From the NCBI RefSeq assembly GCF_035917455.1, contig NZ_CP109078.1, positions 4,758,001 to 4,822,000 on the forward strand: a stretch of DNA of 64,000 bases, written 5' to 3'. Below, in pieces: positions 1 through 7,575 of the stretch. Source of the stretch: Micromonospora sp. NBC_01796. GTDB lineage: Bacteria > Actinomycetota > Actinomycetes > Mycobacteriales > Micromonosporaceae. Below the pieces are notes generated by a model. That model did no database searches and was not told where the DNA came from. It worked only from the letters and a program-made list of their open reading frames with translations. The translations under genes and the position numbers were made by a program. Positions within the stretch are counted from its first letter, which is position 1; each line of letters opens with the position of its first letter.

Positions 1-615
1 GTGCGCGTCGTCCTCCAGGTGCCGGGCGTACTCGCGTACGTCGTCGGCGGTGATGCCGTCCTGGACCTCCATCGAGTCGGTGAACCGGTCCACCCAGAGG
101 TCCTCCCGACCGTTCATGATCTCCTCCGGCAGCCCGTTGGGGAGGCTGAAGAAGCCGATGTTCCAGAAGCCGGGGCCGTCCTCGGTCAGCGCGGGGATCT
201 GGAAGAGGGTCCGGTCCGGGATCGGTGCCTCGGTGAGCACCAGTTTGCCCACCTCGTCGCCGTGCTCGGCGGCGTAGGCGTACGCGACCATCGTCCCGAT
301 GTCGTGCCCGACGAGGGAGATGTCGCCGTCCAGGTCGAGTTGGGCGAGTAGGCCGTGTACGTCGTCGGCGAGCGTCTTCTTGTCGTACCCGTCCGGTGGT
401 GCGTCGCTGTCCCCGGCGCCGCGCAGGTCGGGTGCGATGACCGTGTAGTGGCGGGCGAGTTCGGGCAGGACCTTCCGCCACATGTACCAGGTCTGCGGGT
501 AGCCGTGCAGCAGCACCAGGGGATCGCCCCGGCCGCCGCGTACGTAGTTCAGGGCCACGTCACCGACCTGGGCTTTCTGTTCGGTGTAACCCTGCGGCAC
601 CCGTCCGCTGCTCAT
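1..615 (-). CDS. alpha/beta hydrolase, epoxide-hydrolase-like (3' end cut by window)
   Basis: The first 205 residues are present and the frame is still open at the window edge. It has the alpha/beta-hydrolase order: an HGYPQTW oxyanion-hole motif near residue 37, DLRGAGDSD near 63-71, and the nucleophile elbow GHDIG with Asp at about residue 105. An Asp rather than Ser nucleophile points to epoxide hydrolases or haloalkane dehalogenases, which open the substrate through an aspartyl ester. The remaining acid and His lie outside the window, so the exact activity cannot be assigned. No signal peptide is visible, so a cytoplasmic enzyme is likely. It is divergent from the secreted Cip1-like gene. 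Confidence 0.85.
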   Translation of the reverse strand, partial: MSSGRVPQGYTEQKAQVGDVALNYVRGGRGDPLVLLHGYPQTWYMWRKVLPELARHYTVIAPDLRGAGDSDAPPDGYDKKTLADDVHGLLAQLDLDGDISLVGHDIGTMVAYAYAAEHGDEVGKLVLTEAPIPDRTLFQIPALTEDGPGFWNIGFFSLPNGLPEEIMNGREDLWVDRFTDSMEVQDGITADDVREYARHLEDDAH

Positions 616-708
616 GGTCGTCCTCCCCGTCGGCCCCCCGGTCGAGCCGGTCTACCCGCCGTCCGGGCCGGTACACCCGCGACGGGGGCCGTCAACGCCG
701 TCGGGACG

Positions 709-737
709 TTGTAGGAATAGATGCCGGTATATAGCAT
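709..737 (+). promoter_or_regulatory. sigma-70-like promoter for the Cip1-like gene
   Basis: A -35 TTGTAG (709-714) and a -10 TAGCAT (732-737) are separated by 17 nt in an otherwise GC-rich intergenic region. Transcription would start near 744, giving a leader of roughly 170 nt before the ATG at 916. Motif-based prediction only. Confidence 0.4.
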
Positions 738-743
738 GGGCGG

Positions 744-790
744 GTGTCGTCGCCGGCACGGGCACGGGTTGACCGGGTGCCGGCGGACAC
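744..790 (+). promoter_or_regulatory. 5'-leader hairpin upstream of the Cip1-like gene
   Basis: CGCCGGCAC (751-759) pairs perfectly with GTGCCGGCG (777-785). The helix continues after a 2-nt bulge with GTGTC (744-748) against GACAC (786-790). The structure would sit at the very 5' end of the predicted transcript and could stabilise the mRNA or serve as an operator. The rest of 616-915 holds no gene that I can support. Confidence 0.4.
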
Positions 791-915
791 GAGCACCGGA
801 GCCGGGTGGCGGCCGTCCGCGCAACGACGCGGGGGCCGTGAAGTCGTCGCAGCCACGCTGCCGGCGGACCGGCTCCGACCGGCCCCGACAGCCGGTCGAG
901 AGGAACCCACCCGTC

Positions 916-2187
916 ATGAGACTCATCCCCGCGCGCCGCCGCGTGCCGGTGGTCGCCGCCCTGGTGACCGCGCTCGCCGCGAGCGTCGTCGGCCTCGCCG
1001 GCCCGATCCTGACCCAACCCGCCTCGGCGGCGGCCGGTTGCCTGGTCGACTACCAGGTCAACCAGTGGCCCGGCGGGTTCACCGCCACCGTCCGGGTCAC
1101 CAACGGCGCCACCCCGGTCACCGGTTGGACCGTCCGTTGGACCTATCCCGCCGCCGACCAGCGGATCACCAACGGCTGGAGTGCCCAGGTCACCCAGGTC
1201 GGCGCGGTGGTCACCGCGACCAACGCCGGCTGGAACGGGAGCCTGCCGGCCGGCGGGTCCACCGAGTTCGGGGTGCAGGGCACCTTCGGGGCCAGCAACC
1301 CGACGCCGACCGGGTTCACGCTCAACGGCGTACCGTGCAACGACGCCGGACCCACCACGGCGCCGCCGCCGACCACCCCGCCGCCGAGCACGACGCCGCC
1401 GGCCACCACCCCGCCGCCGACCAGCCCGCCGGTCACGACGCCGCCGGCCACGACCGCGCCGCCGACCACCCCGCCCGCGACCACCCCGCCGCCGAGCGGA
1501 TGCGGCACGGCCGCGTTCTGTGACGGTTTCGAGAGCCAGACCGGCGGTACGCCGACCGGCGACTGGAACGTCAACTACCCCGACTGCCAGGGCAGCGGTA
1601 CGGCCACGGTCGACACCACGGTGGCGCACCAGGGCACGAAATCCATACGGATCAACGGCACCGCCGGCTACTGCAACCACGTGTTCGTCCGGGCCACCCG
1701 CGACCTCACCGGACTCGGCCAGGTGCGGTACGGCCGGTTCTGGGTACGGCACACCACGGCCCTGCCGACCCAGCACGTGACCTTCCTGGCCATGCGGGAC
1801 GCCAACGACGGCAACCGTGACCTGCGGGTCGGCGGCCAGAACGGGGCACTGCAGTGGAACCGGGCCTCGGACGACGCGACCCTGCCGGAACAGAGCCCGG
1901 CCGGGGTGGCGCTCAGCGTGCCGCTGCCGACGAACCGGTGGACCTGCGTGGAGTTCGTCGTCGACGGGGTGCAGGGCCGCCTGCAGACCTGGGTCGACGG
2001 CGGCGCGGTGACCGGGTTGACCGTCGACGGGACCCCGACCCACGACATCGACGGGCAGTGGCTCAACCGGGCCAACTGGCGACCGAACCTGACCGACCTG
2101 CGGTTGGGCTGGGAGAGCTACGGCGAGGGGGCGGACACCCTCTGGTTCGACGACGTGGCGCTCGGGTCGAGCCGGATCGGCTGCTGA
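916..2187 (+). CDS. secreted CBM2 protein with Cip1-like C-terminal domain
   Basis: A 423-aa secreted protein. An arginine-rich N-terminus and hydrophobic segment end at an Ala-x-Ala site near residue 40. A family 2 cellulose-binding module follows (about 41-140), then a Thr/Pro linker (about 142-190) and a 230-residue C-terminal domain. That domain carries DGFE, TTVAHQG, HVTFL, LRVGGQ, NRASDDATLPEQSP and WFDDVALGSSRIGC. From memory these line up along their length with Cip1 of Trichoderma reesei, a secreted cellulase-co-regulated protein with a lyase-like fold and debated activity. The start is the ATG at 916, because the signal peptide begins there. A strong terminator follows. Cellulose binding is well supported; catalysis is not established. 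Confidence 0.8.
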   Translation: MRLIPARRRVPVVAALVTALAASVVGLAGPILTQPASAAAGCLVDYQVNQWPGGFTATVRVTNGATPVTGWTVRWTYPAADQRITNGWSAQVTQVGAVVTATNAGWNGSLPAGGSTEFGVQGTFGASNPTPTGFTLNGVPCNDAGPTTAPPPTTPPPSTTPPATTPPPTSPPVTTPPATTAPPTTPPATTPPPSGCGTAAFCDGFESQTGGTPTGDWNVNYPDCQGSGTATVDTTVAHQGTKSIRINGTAGYCNHVFVRATRDLTGLGQVRYGRFWVRHTTALPTQHVTFLAMRDANDGNRDLRVGGQNGALQWNRASDDATLPEQSPAGVALSVPLPTNRWTCVEFVVDGVQGRLQTWVDGGAVTGLTVDGTPTHDIDGQWLNRANWRPNLTDLRLGWESYGEGADTLWFDDVALGSSRIGC

Positions 2188-2204
2188 CCCGCTGACCGAC
2201 CCAC

Positions 2205-2253
2205 CCGTACGGGCCGAGCCGGGTGACGAGATCGGCCGGCTCGGCCCGTACGG
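2205..2253 (+). terminator. rho-independent terminator
   Basis: Perfect 18-bp inverted repeat: CCGTACGGGCCGAGCCGG (2205-2222) and its complement (2236-2253) with a 13-nt loop. A T-rich stretch follows at about 2260-2268. It lies just after the stop of the Cip1-like gene. Confidence 0.8.
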
Positions 2254-2332
2254 CAGTGGGTTTGTTTTCCGCAGAGCGGGGATGCGGCAGCAGTCGACCC
2301 ACCGGGGGCGGCACCGAGCCCGGGGAGCGGAC

Positions 2333-2779
2333 ATGACCGAAGCGACGCTCGACTACTTCGAACCCCGCGGTGGCGCGGTGCTCGCCAGCCTGCTGATCGT
2401 CCGGGACGTCGACCGGTCGCGGGAGTTCTACGAGCGGGTTCTCGGCGCCATCTGCGTACGCGAGCGGGAGCCGTGCATCCTGCACTTCCGCAACAGCTAC
2501 ATCGTGATCAACAACGAGGGCGGCCCGACCGACGACAAGCCGACCGTGCAGGCCCGCGCCCCGCAGGACTCGGGGACGTTGAGCTGCGCGATGAACATCC
2601 GGGTCATGGACGTACACGCGGTGTACGACGAGTGGCGCTCGCGCGGCGGCGAGTTCCTGACCGAGCCGAAGGACCACGGGATGGAGATCCGGTGCTACTT
2701 GCGTGACCCGGACGGCTACCTGATCGAGGTGGGCCAGACGACCGGGGGCCTGGAGAGGATCGGCCGAGCGCCCCGGTGA
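2333..2779 (+). CDS. VOC (glyoxalase/bleomycin-resistance) family protein
   Basis: 148 aa. The fold is the paired beta-alpha-beta-beta-beta vicinal oxygen chelate module: LLIVRDVDRSREFYERVLG at the start, a central His (ILHF), and a C-terminal RDPDGYLIEVGQ carrying the usual metal-ligand Glu. Such proteins are metal-dependent lyases, isomerases or dioxygenases, or antibiotic-sequestering proteins; the substrate cannot be told. The ATG at 2333 is chosen because it follows GGGAG at a suitable distance and starts the recognisable domain. It is cytoplasmic and stands alone after a terminator, converging on the methyltransferase gene. Confidence 0.85.
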   Translation: MTEATLDYFEPRGGAVLASLLIVRDVDRSREFYERVLGAICVREREPCILHFRNSYIVINNEGGPTDDKPTVQARAPQDSGTLSCAMNIRVMDVHAVYDEWRSRGGEFLTEPKDHGMEIRCYLRDPDGYLIEVGQTTGGLERIGRAPR

Positions 2780-2794
2780 CCCGTCGCCCGGCCC

Positions 2795-3529
2795 CTACGC
2801 GGGCTGCGCCCCGGTCAACCGGAAGGTGAAGTAGTCGACCTGCCAACCGTCGCGTACCAGGCTCTGCTGCGCCAGGACCGTCGCGGTGAAGCCGGTCGCG
2901 TCGATCAGGTGCCGCAGGTAGGTCAGGTCACCGGAACTGCCGAAGAAGATCAGCATCCGGCCGTCGGCGGTCAGGTGCTCCCGCGCCTGGGTGAAAAACG
3001 CGGTCATGGCCTGATAGTTCTCGTCGGTGCTGGCGCCTTCGAGCAGGTCACGAGGGGCGAACCAGCGAAACGGCGGGTCGAAGACGATCAGGTCGAACAC
3101 TCCGTCGACCGCGCCGAACACGTCGCTGTGACGTACGTCGACCCGGTCGGCGACCCCGTTGCGCTCGGCGTTGGCGGTGGCGGCGTCCACCGCGTACGGA
3201 TTGATGTCGACCGCGACCACCCGGCTCGACTTCGACGCGGCCAGGATCGCGTTGACACCGCTGCCGGTGCCCATGTCCAGCACCCGGTCGGTCTCCCGCA
3301 CCTCGGCCAGGACCGCACCACCCAGCAGGTGCGACATACCGGTGATCGGATGCACCTGCGGCGGGACCACCAGCACCCGGTCCAGGTACTCGAACGTCTG
3401 ACCCGTACCGGACTCCGGTCCGGCTTCGGCCCGTGCCTGCCGGTACGCGTTCTCGTGCCACTCCCGGACGCGGTCGACGTACTCGGCGGACATCATCGGA
3501 GTGTGCTCGTCCATGGGTGTCCCGATCAT
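2795..3529 (-). CDS. SAM-dependent methyltransferase with a DPPF motif
   Basis: 244 aa. Motif I is VLDMGTGSGVNAILAA, the acidic residue that binds the SAM ribose follows in VVAVDINPYAV, and motif IV is LIVFDPPFRW. A (D/N)PPF/Y motif is typical of methyltransferases acting on an amide or exocyclic nitrogen (HemK, RsmC/RlmG and DNA N6 classes). The target may therefore be a protein, RNA or DNA nitrogen; it is not identifiable here. The ATG at 3529 overlaps the upstream stop (ATGA), so translation is probably coupled. An ATG at 3514 is the alternative. It is the last gene of the leftward set beginning with the Hsp70-like gene. Confidence 0.8.
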   Translation of the reverse strand: MIGTPMDEHTPMMSAEYVDRVREWHENAYRQARAEAGPESGTGQTFEYLDRVLVVPPQVHPITGMSHLLGGAVLAEVRETDRVLDMGTGSGVNAILAASKSSRVVAVDINPYAVDAATANAERNGVADRVDVRHSDVFGAVDGVFDLIVFDPPFRWFAPRDLLEGASTDENYQAMTAFFTQAREHLTADGRMLIFFGSSGDLTYLRHLIDATGFTATVLAQQSLVRDGWQVDYFTFRLTGAQPA

Positions 3530-4395
3530 CCGGTGGTGCACGGGCGGCCGTCGATGGTGCAGGCGGTCGGGGCGGAGCTGACACCCACCCCGTCGACCCG
3601 GAACCGGAAGCTGACCGAGCCGCCCGCCGGTGCCGGCCCGGTGTCGGCGGCCGGGACGAACGTCCAGGTGGTGCCGTCCTGGGTGACCTCGGCCCCGGTC
3701 ACCTCCCGAACCGTCATCGCCGGCCGGGGCAGGGTGATCGTCACCGTCCAACGCGGCGTCGGGGCCGGGTTCGGGTTGTCGATGGTCACCGTCACCCGGT
3801 AACCGACCAGGGTCGCGTCCCCGATCGTGTAGACCGCGGTCAGCGCGCCGGCCGGGGGCGCGGGCGGCGGCGGTGCGACGGACGGCGATCCGGTGGCCGT
3901 ACCGGCGGGGTTCTCCGGCCGGGCCGGGAGCCCGGCGGGCGGGACGGCCTCCGCGTCGGGGGCACCGGTCCGGAGCGCGTTCGGGCTCGCCTCGCTGCCC
4001 GGGGTACCGGGGTCGGCGCTGCTGCCCACCCCCACCTCGGCCGGTGGTGCGACGTTCAGCGGAACGTGGTCGTCCGGCGTACGCAGGACCAGCACGATGA
4101 GCAGGACGAGCGCGGACAGCACGGCAGCCGCACCGGCGACGACACCCACCCCGATCGACCAACGCCCGACGGTCACCCCGCCGGACGTACCGGGACGAGC
4201 CGGCCCGGAGACGAACGCGCCACGGATCGCCGCCCCCACCCCGAGTACGGCATCGAGCACCGCCACCGCCCGGGTACGGGGCGGCGGACCGGTCCGGACC
4301 GGTGGTGGCGGCACCGGTGGTGACGGTGGGACGGTCCCCGATGGACGGTCCGGCGAGTCGAGCCGCAGGTCGCCGGTGGGCTCGTCCGGATTCAC
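3526..4395 (-). CDS. single-pass membrane protein with external CBM2-like domain
   Basis: 289 aa. A Pro-rich cytoplasmic N-terminus leads to one transmembrane segment (about residues 75-105, GVVAGAAAVLSALVLLIVLVL). A Pro/Ala/Gly-rich spacer follows, then a roughly 100-residue beta domain. That domain includes PRWTVTITLPRP and PAGGSVSFRFRVDG and ends in ACTIDGRPC, resembling a CBM2-type carbohydrate-binding fold. The start is GTG 4395, which has AAGGAG 8 nt upstream. An earlier in-frame GTG (4434) overlaps the preceding stop and cannot be excluded. It lies between a roadblock protein and a methyltransferase. An anchored sugar-binding domain could sense or tether to the cell wall; that is inference. 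Confidence 0.65.
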   Translation of the reverse strand: MNPDEPTGDLRLDSPDRPSGTVPPSPPVPPPPVRTGPPPRTRAVAVLDAVLGVGAAIRGAFVSGPARPGTSGGVTVGRWSIGVGVVAGAAAVLSALVLLIVLVLRTPDDHVPLNVAPPAEVGVGSSADPGTPGSEASPNALRTGAPDAEAVPPAGLPARPENPAGTATGSPSVAPPPPAPPAGALTAVYTIGDATLVGYRVTVTIDNPNPAPTPRWTVTITLPRPAMTVREVTGAEVTQDGTTWTFVPAADTGPAPAGGSVSFRFRVDGVGVSSAPTACTIDGRPCTTG

Positions 4396-4430
4396 GACCG
4401 GTACTCCTTCATGATGCTCGGATCCGTTGT

Positions 4431-4853
4431 TCACTCCGTGGACGAGGGGATCGGCGCGGGTTCGAGGTACACCGGCAGGTGGTGGTGCGCCTGCCCGGCG
4501 AAGAGAGCCACCTCGTACGCGACGTCGCCGACTTCCACGTCACCGTCGAACCGTACGGTCAGCACGGCGCCGCCGCGAGTCGTGGCGACGAACAGGTACG
4601 CCTCCCGCATCTGCACGATGATCTGACGTACGGTGCCGGCGCCGGTCTGCCGCCCGGTCGCCACGGCGAGCGCGTGCAGCCCCGCCGTCACGCTCGCGAC
4701 CTGGTCGGCCAGTTCGGCGTCGACCTGCCCGGAGGCGGCGAGTGGTAGTCCGTCGGGGGAGAGCACCATCGCCAGGTCCGCTCCGGTGACCCGGTTGACG
4801 AGGTCGTCCAGGAGTCGGGTCAGGTTGTCGGTCGCGACCATCGGGGAAACCAC
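4431..4853 (-). CDS. roadblock/LC7-domain protein
   Basis: 140 aa, one Roadblock/LC7 domain. The N-terminal helix LTRLLDDLVNRVTGADLAMVLSPDGLPLAAS is followed by the characteristic beta strands and long helix (ADQVASVTAGLHALAVATG) and the strand pair around YLFVATTRGGAVLTV. Proteins of this family dimerise and act as partners or GTPase-activating subunits of small GTPases, for example in actinomycete conservons and with MglA. No Ras-like GTPase is adjacent, but two dynamin-like GTPases are encoded in the divergent unit. The start is GTG 4853, with ATG 4841 as alternative. The 12-nt GAGAGGACAACG just upstream also precedes the STAND regulator gene. Confidence 0.85.
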   Translation of the reverse strand: MVSPMVATDNLTRLLDDLVNRVTGADLAMVLSPDGLPLAASGQVDAELADQVASVTAGLHALAVATGRQTGAGTVRQIIVQMREAYLFVATTRGGAVLTVRFDGDVEVGDVAYEVALFAGQAHHHLPVYLEPAPIPSSTE

Positions 4854-4938
4854 TCGTCGTTGTCCTCTCGCTGCCGTCAGCCGGCATCAGTGTTGTCTGT
4901 CATCGGTACGTGGCACCGTGCACGACACGCCGGTACGT

Positions 4939-7575
4939 TCACGACGCCGGCCGTTTCGGCCAGTTCGGCGTCGCCGATCCGTCGCTGCCCCGTTCGGCTG
5001 CCAACACCCGGAGCCGGTTGAGCAGCTCGCCACGGTTCGCGCAGTTCAGCCGTTGGCGCATCCGGGCCACATGGTGCTCGACCGTCTTGGCGGAGATGAA
5101 CAGCCGGTCGCCGATCTGTTTGTAGGTCAGGCCGCTCAGGACCAGGTCGGCCACCTCCTGCTCCCGGTCGCTGAGGCGGCTCTCGGTGGGTGCGGTGACG
5201 GCGTCGGCCACGGGTGCGTTCGAGGCGCCGGCCGGGTGCGCGGTGCCCTTGTGTCCGGCCGGTCGGCCCTGCAACATCCGGGCGCAGTCGAGCAGCGCGG
5301 TCATCGCTCGCCGGTCCGCGGTCCGGATCGCGGCCTGGCCGGCGAGTCGTGCGCCGTCCCAGCCCAGGCCGGCGTCGTGCAGACCACGCGCGGCGGTCTC
5401 GACCCGAGCGGGATCGACGGTGCCACGCAGCACCTCCACCCAGCTTTCGGCAGCGGCGGCCATCACGGCAGAGTACCGGCTGTGACCGACGTTCGCCGCG
5501 AGCGCGGCGACGTGTTCGTCGGCTGCCGCGGGAAGTTCGGCGATGATCGCGGCGTGCAGGCCGCTCCACCGCAGTTGGGTCGCCCAGAGCGCCGGGCCGC
5601 CGAGCCGGTCCAGCAACGCGTACGCCTCGCGTAGGTACGGTTCGAGCCGGTTGAGTTCACCCAGCCGGGCCGCCGCGATGGTGATCTCGCCCAGCGGCAG
5701 GAAGCTGAACAGGTCGACCGGGTGCCGTACCAGCGCCTCCCGGGCCTGCCCCCAGGCGCGCTGCACCGCCGGCAGGTCGCTGTCGCGTCGGGCGATGCCC
5801 ATCTCCAGCGCGCTGGCGAAGAGCAGGTCGCGTGATTCGAGCGGATCGGTGGCATCGGGCGCGGCGGATTCGGGGGCGGGCGGGCCGGTGACCGTGCGCA
5901 GCGCCTCGGCCGCCATCGCCGTACGGCCGCGCACCATCAGGATCCACGCCTGGAGCAGCCGGTGCCGGCGGGACATCAGTGCCCCGCCGAGGCCGGCGGC
6001 GATGGCCCGGTCCAGCACCCGTTCGCCGATCTCCAGTTCGCCGCAGTGCAGTGCCACCAGGGCGGCGAGCGCCGCCGGGCTGTCCGGCAGCAGGACCGTA
6101 CGGCCGGCGGGTTCGAGCAGGGCGGCGGCCTGTACGAGGGTGGACAGGGCCGCGGTCGGCGGGGCGGTGAGCGTTTCGCGTACGCCCCGGACGGTCAGCA
6201 GGGCGGCGCTGGTGAGCAGCGTCGGGGGCCCGTCCGTCGACGGCTGCGGTGCCGGGGCGTCCGGTTCGGCGTCGTGTCCGGTGCCGATGGTGGCGATCGC
6301 CGCGAACGCGGCCGACGACGGGGCGTTCGACCAGCGGTACAGCTCGGCGCTCCGGCCGAGCTGCCCCCGGTGGGTGAGCGCGGTCGCGGCGACCGTGGCG
6401 CCGTCGCGCCGGTCGTCGGGGTTCGTGGCGCCCACCAGGCGGTCGGCCAGGCGCAACGCGGTGTCGAGGTCTCCGGCGAGCGCGGCGGCGTACGCCTGTC
6501 GGGCGGTGGTCGGTCGGCCCGCCGTGGCGGCGGCGGCGAACAGGTCCGCGGCCAGCGACGGCTGCTCGGCCAGCGCCTCCTCGGCGGCGGCCTCGATGGT
6601 CAGCCCGGCGTTCTCGCCGCCGACACCGGGGGTGAGCAGGGAACGGACCAGGGGCAGCACCGGGGCGCCGCGTACGCGTTGCAGTTCCGCCAGCCGTTGC
6701 CAGACGGCGATCCGCTGGCCGGCGGGACTGAGCGAGGTGACCGCCCGTTCGACGATCGGGGGCAGCCGGTCGTCCGGGCCGAGCAGTCCGCTGGCGCGGG
6801 CCTGCGCCAGGGTCTCGTCCACCTCGTCCGGGTCCTGTTCGAGCAGGGCGCCGAGCAGGTCGACCGGGAGCGGAACCCCGGCCGCGACGGCCAGGAGCAG
6901 TCGCCGGACCGGCCAGGTGAGGTCGGCGACCTCCGTCCCGAACGGCAGCAGCGCGGCCGGGGGCACCCGGTGCACGGCTCCGCCCGCGTCCGCCGCCTGC
7001 GGCTGCCGGGCCGGCGTGCCGGCCTCCGGGCGCAGGGCCGCCGCCAGCCGTTCCACGAACCGGGGTACGCCGCCCGTCTGCCCCTGTACGAAGCTCACCA
7101 GGTTCGGTTCGGGTCGGTGGCCGTACGCGGTGCCGAGCCGGGCGGCGGTCCGTGCCGGGGTGAACGGGGCGAGCAGCAGCGGTGGCCGGTCCCGGGTCAA
7201 CTGCTCGGCCAGCTCGACCAGGGCGGCCGGTCGGGGCCAGGGCCGGTACGCGACCGCCAGCCGGGCCGGGCCGGTGTCGAGCCAATGCCGCAGTTCGCGC
7301 AGCCGGTCCTCGTCGAGCAGGTGCGCGTCGTCGACCAGCAGCACGGCACCCGGCTCGGGTGCGGTCGCCGCCGCCGGCCAGGTGTCGAGCACGGGGTGCC
7401 CGGCCCGCCGGTAGATCCCGGCCAGCTCGTGCAGGAGCGCGCTCTTGCCGTACCCGCCGGGGGCGGTGATGGCGACGGCCAGCGGGGCGTGCGGGTCCGC
7501 GTCGACCGCGTCGAGCAGCGCCCCGGAGGGTCCGTCCAGCACGAGCTCGGGGCGGATGGCGGTGTGCGGACTCAA
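4939..7575 (-). CDS. STAND-type ATPase with C-terminal LuxR HTH (IniR-like regulator)
   Basis: 878 aa. The N-terminal NTPase has Walker A APGGYGKSALL near residue 38 and Walker B GAVLLVDDAHLL near 75. A long helical TPR-like middle region follows. The C-terminal LuxR helix-turn-helix (LSDREQEVADLVLSGLTYKQIGDRLFISAKTVEHH, in two halves) is near 800-860. This architecture and its place beside iniB-iniA-iniC match the mycobacterial signal-transduction ATPase IniR, reported to control iniBAC in response to trehalose. The start is TTG 7575, which overlaps the Hsp70 stop as TTGA and has AGAGGA five nt upstream. By analogy it activates the divergent ini genes; the inducer here is unknown. Confidence 0.8.
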   Translation of the reverse strand: MSPHTAIRPELVLDGPSGALLDAVDADPHAPLAVAITAPGGYGKSALLHELAGIYRRAGHPVLDTWPAAATAPEPGAVLLVDDAHLLDEDRLRELRHWLDTGPARLAVAYRPWPRPAALVELAEQLTRDRPPLLLAPFTPARTAARLGTAYGHRPEPNLVSFVQGQTGGVPRFVERLAAALRPEAGTPARQPQAADAGGAVHRVPPAALLPFGTEVADLTWPVRRLLLAVAAGVPLPVDLLGALLEQDPDEVDETLAQARASGLLGPDDRLPPIVERAVTSLSPAGQRIAVWQRLAELQRVRGAPVLPLVRSLLTPGVGGENAGLTIEAAAEEALAEQPSLAADLFAAAATAGRPTTARQAYAAALAGDLDTALRLADRLVGATNPDDRRDGATVAATALTHRGQLGRSAELYRWSNAPSSAAFAAIATIGTGHDAEPDAPAPQPSTDGPPTLLTSAALLTVRGVRETLTAPPTAALSTLVQAAALLEPAGRTVLLPDSPAALAALVALHCGELEIGERVLDRAIAAGLGGALMSRRHRLLQAWILMVRGRTAMAAEALRTVTGPPAPESAAPDATDPLESRDLLFASALEMGIARRDSDLPAVQRAWGQAREALVRHPVDLFSFLPLGEITIAAARLGELNRLEPYLREAYALLDRLGGPALWATQLRWSGLHAAIIAELPAAADEHVAALAANVGHSRYSAVMAAAAESWVEVLRGTVDPARVETAARGLHDAGLGWDGARLAGQAAIRTADRRAMTALLDCARMLQGRPAGHKGTAHPAGASNAPVADAVTAPTESRLSDREQEVADLVLSGLTYKQIGDRLFISAKTVEHHVARMRQRLNCANRGELLNRLRVLAAERGSDGSATPNWPKRPAS

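Noticed and set aside
738-915. Possible CebR-type operator upstream of the cellulose-related gene
   Set aside because: No sequence close to TGGGAGCGCTCCCA is present in the leader.
4856-4869. The 12-mer GAGAGGACAACG shared with the STAND regulator leader as a common operator
   Set aside because: Both copies contain the Shine-Dalgarno core at translation starts, so shared ribosome-site sequence is the simpler explanation.
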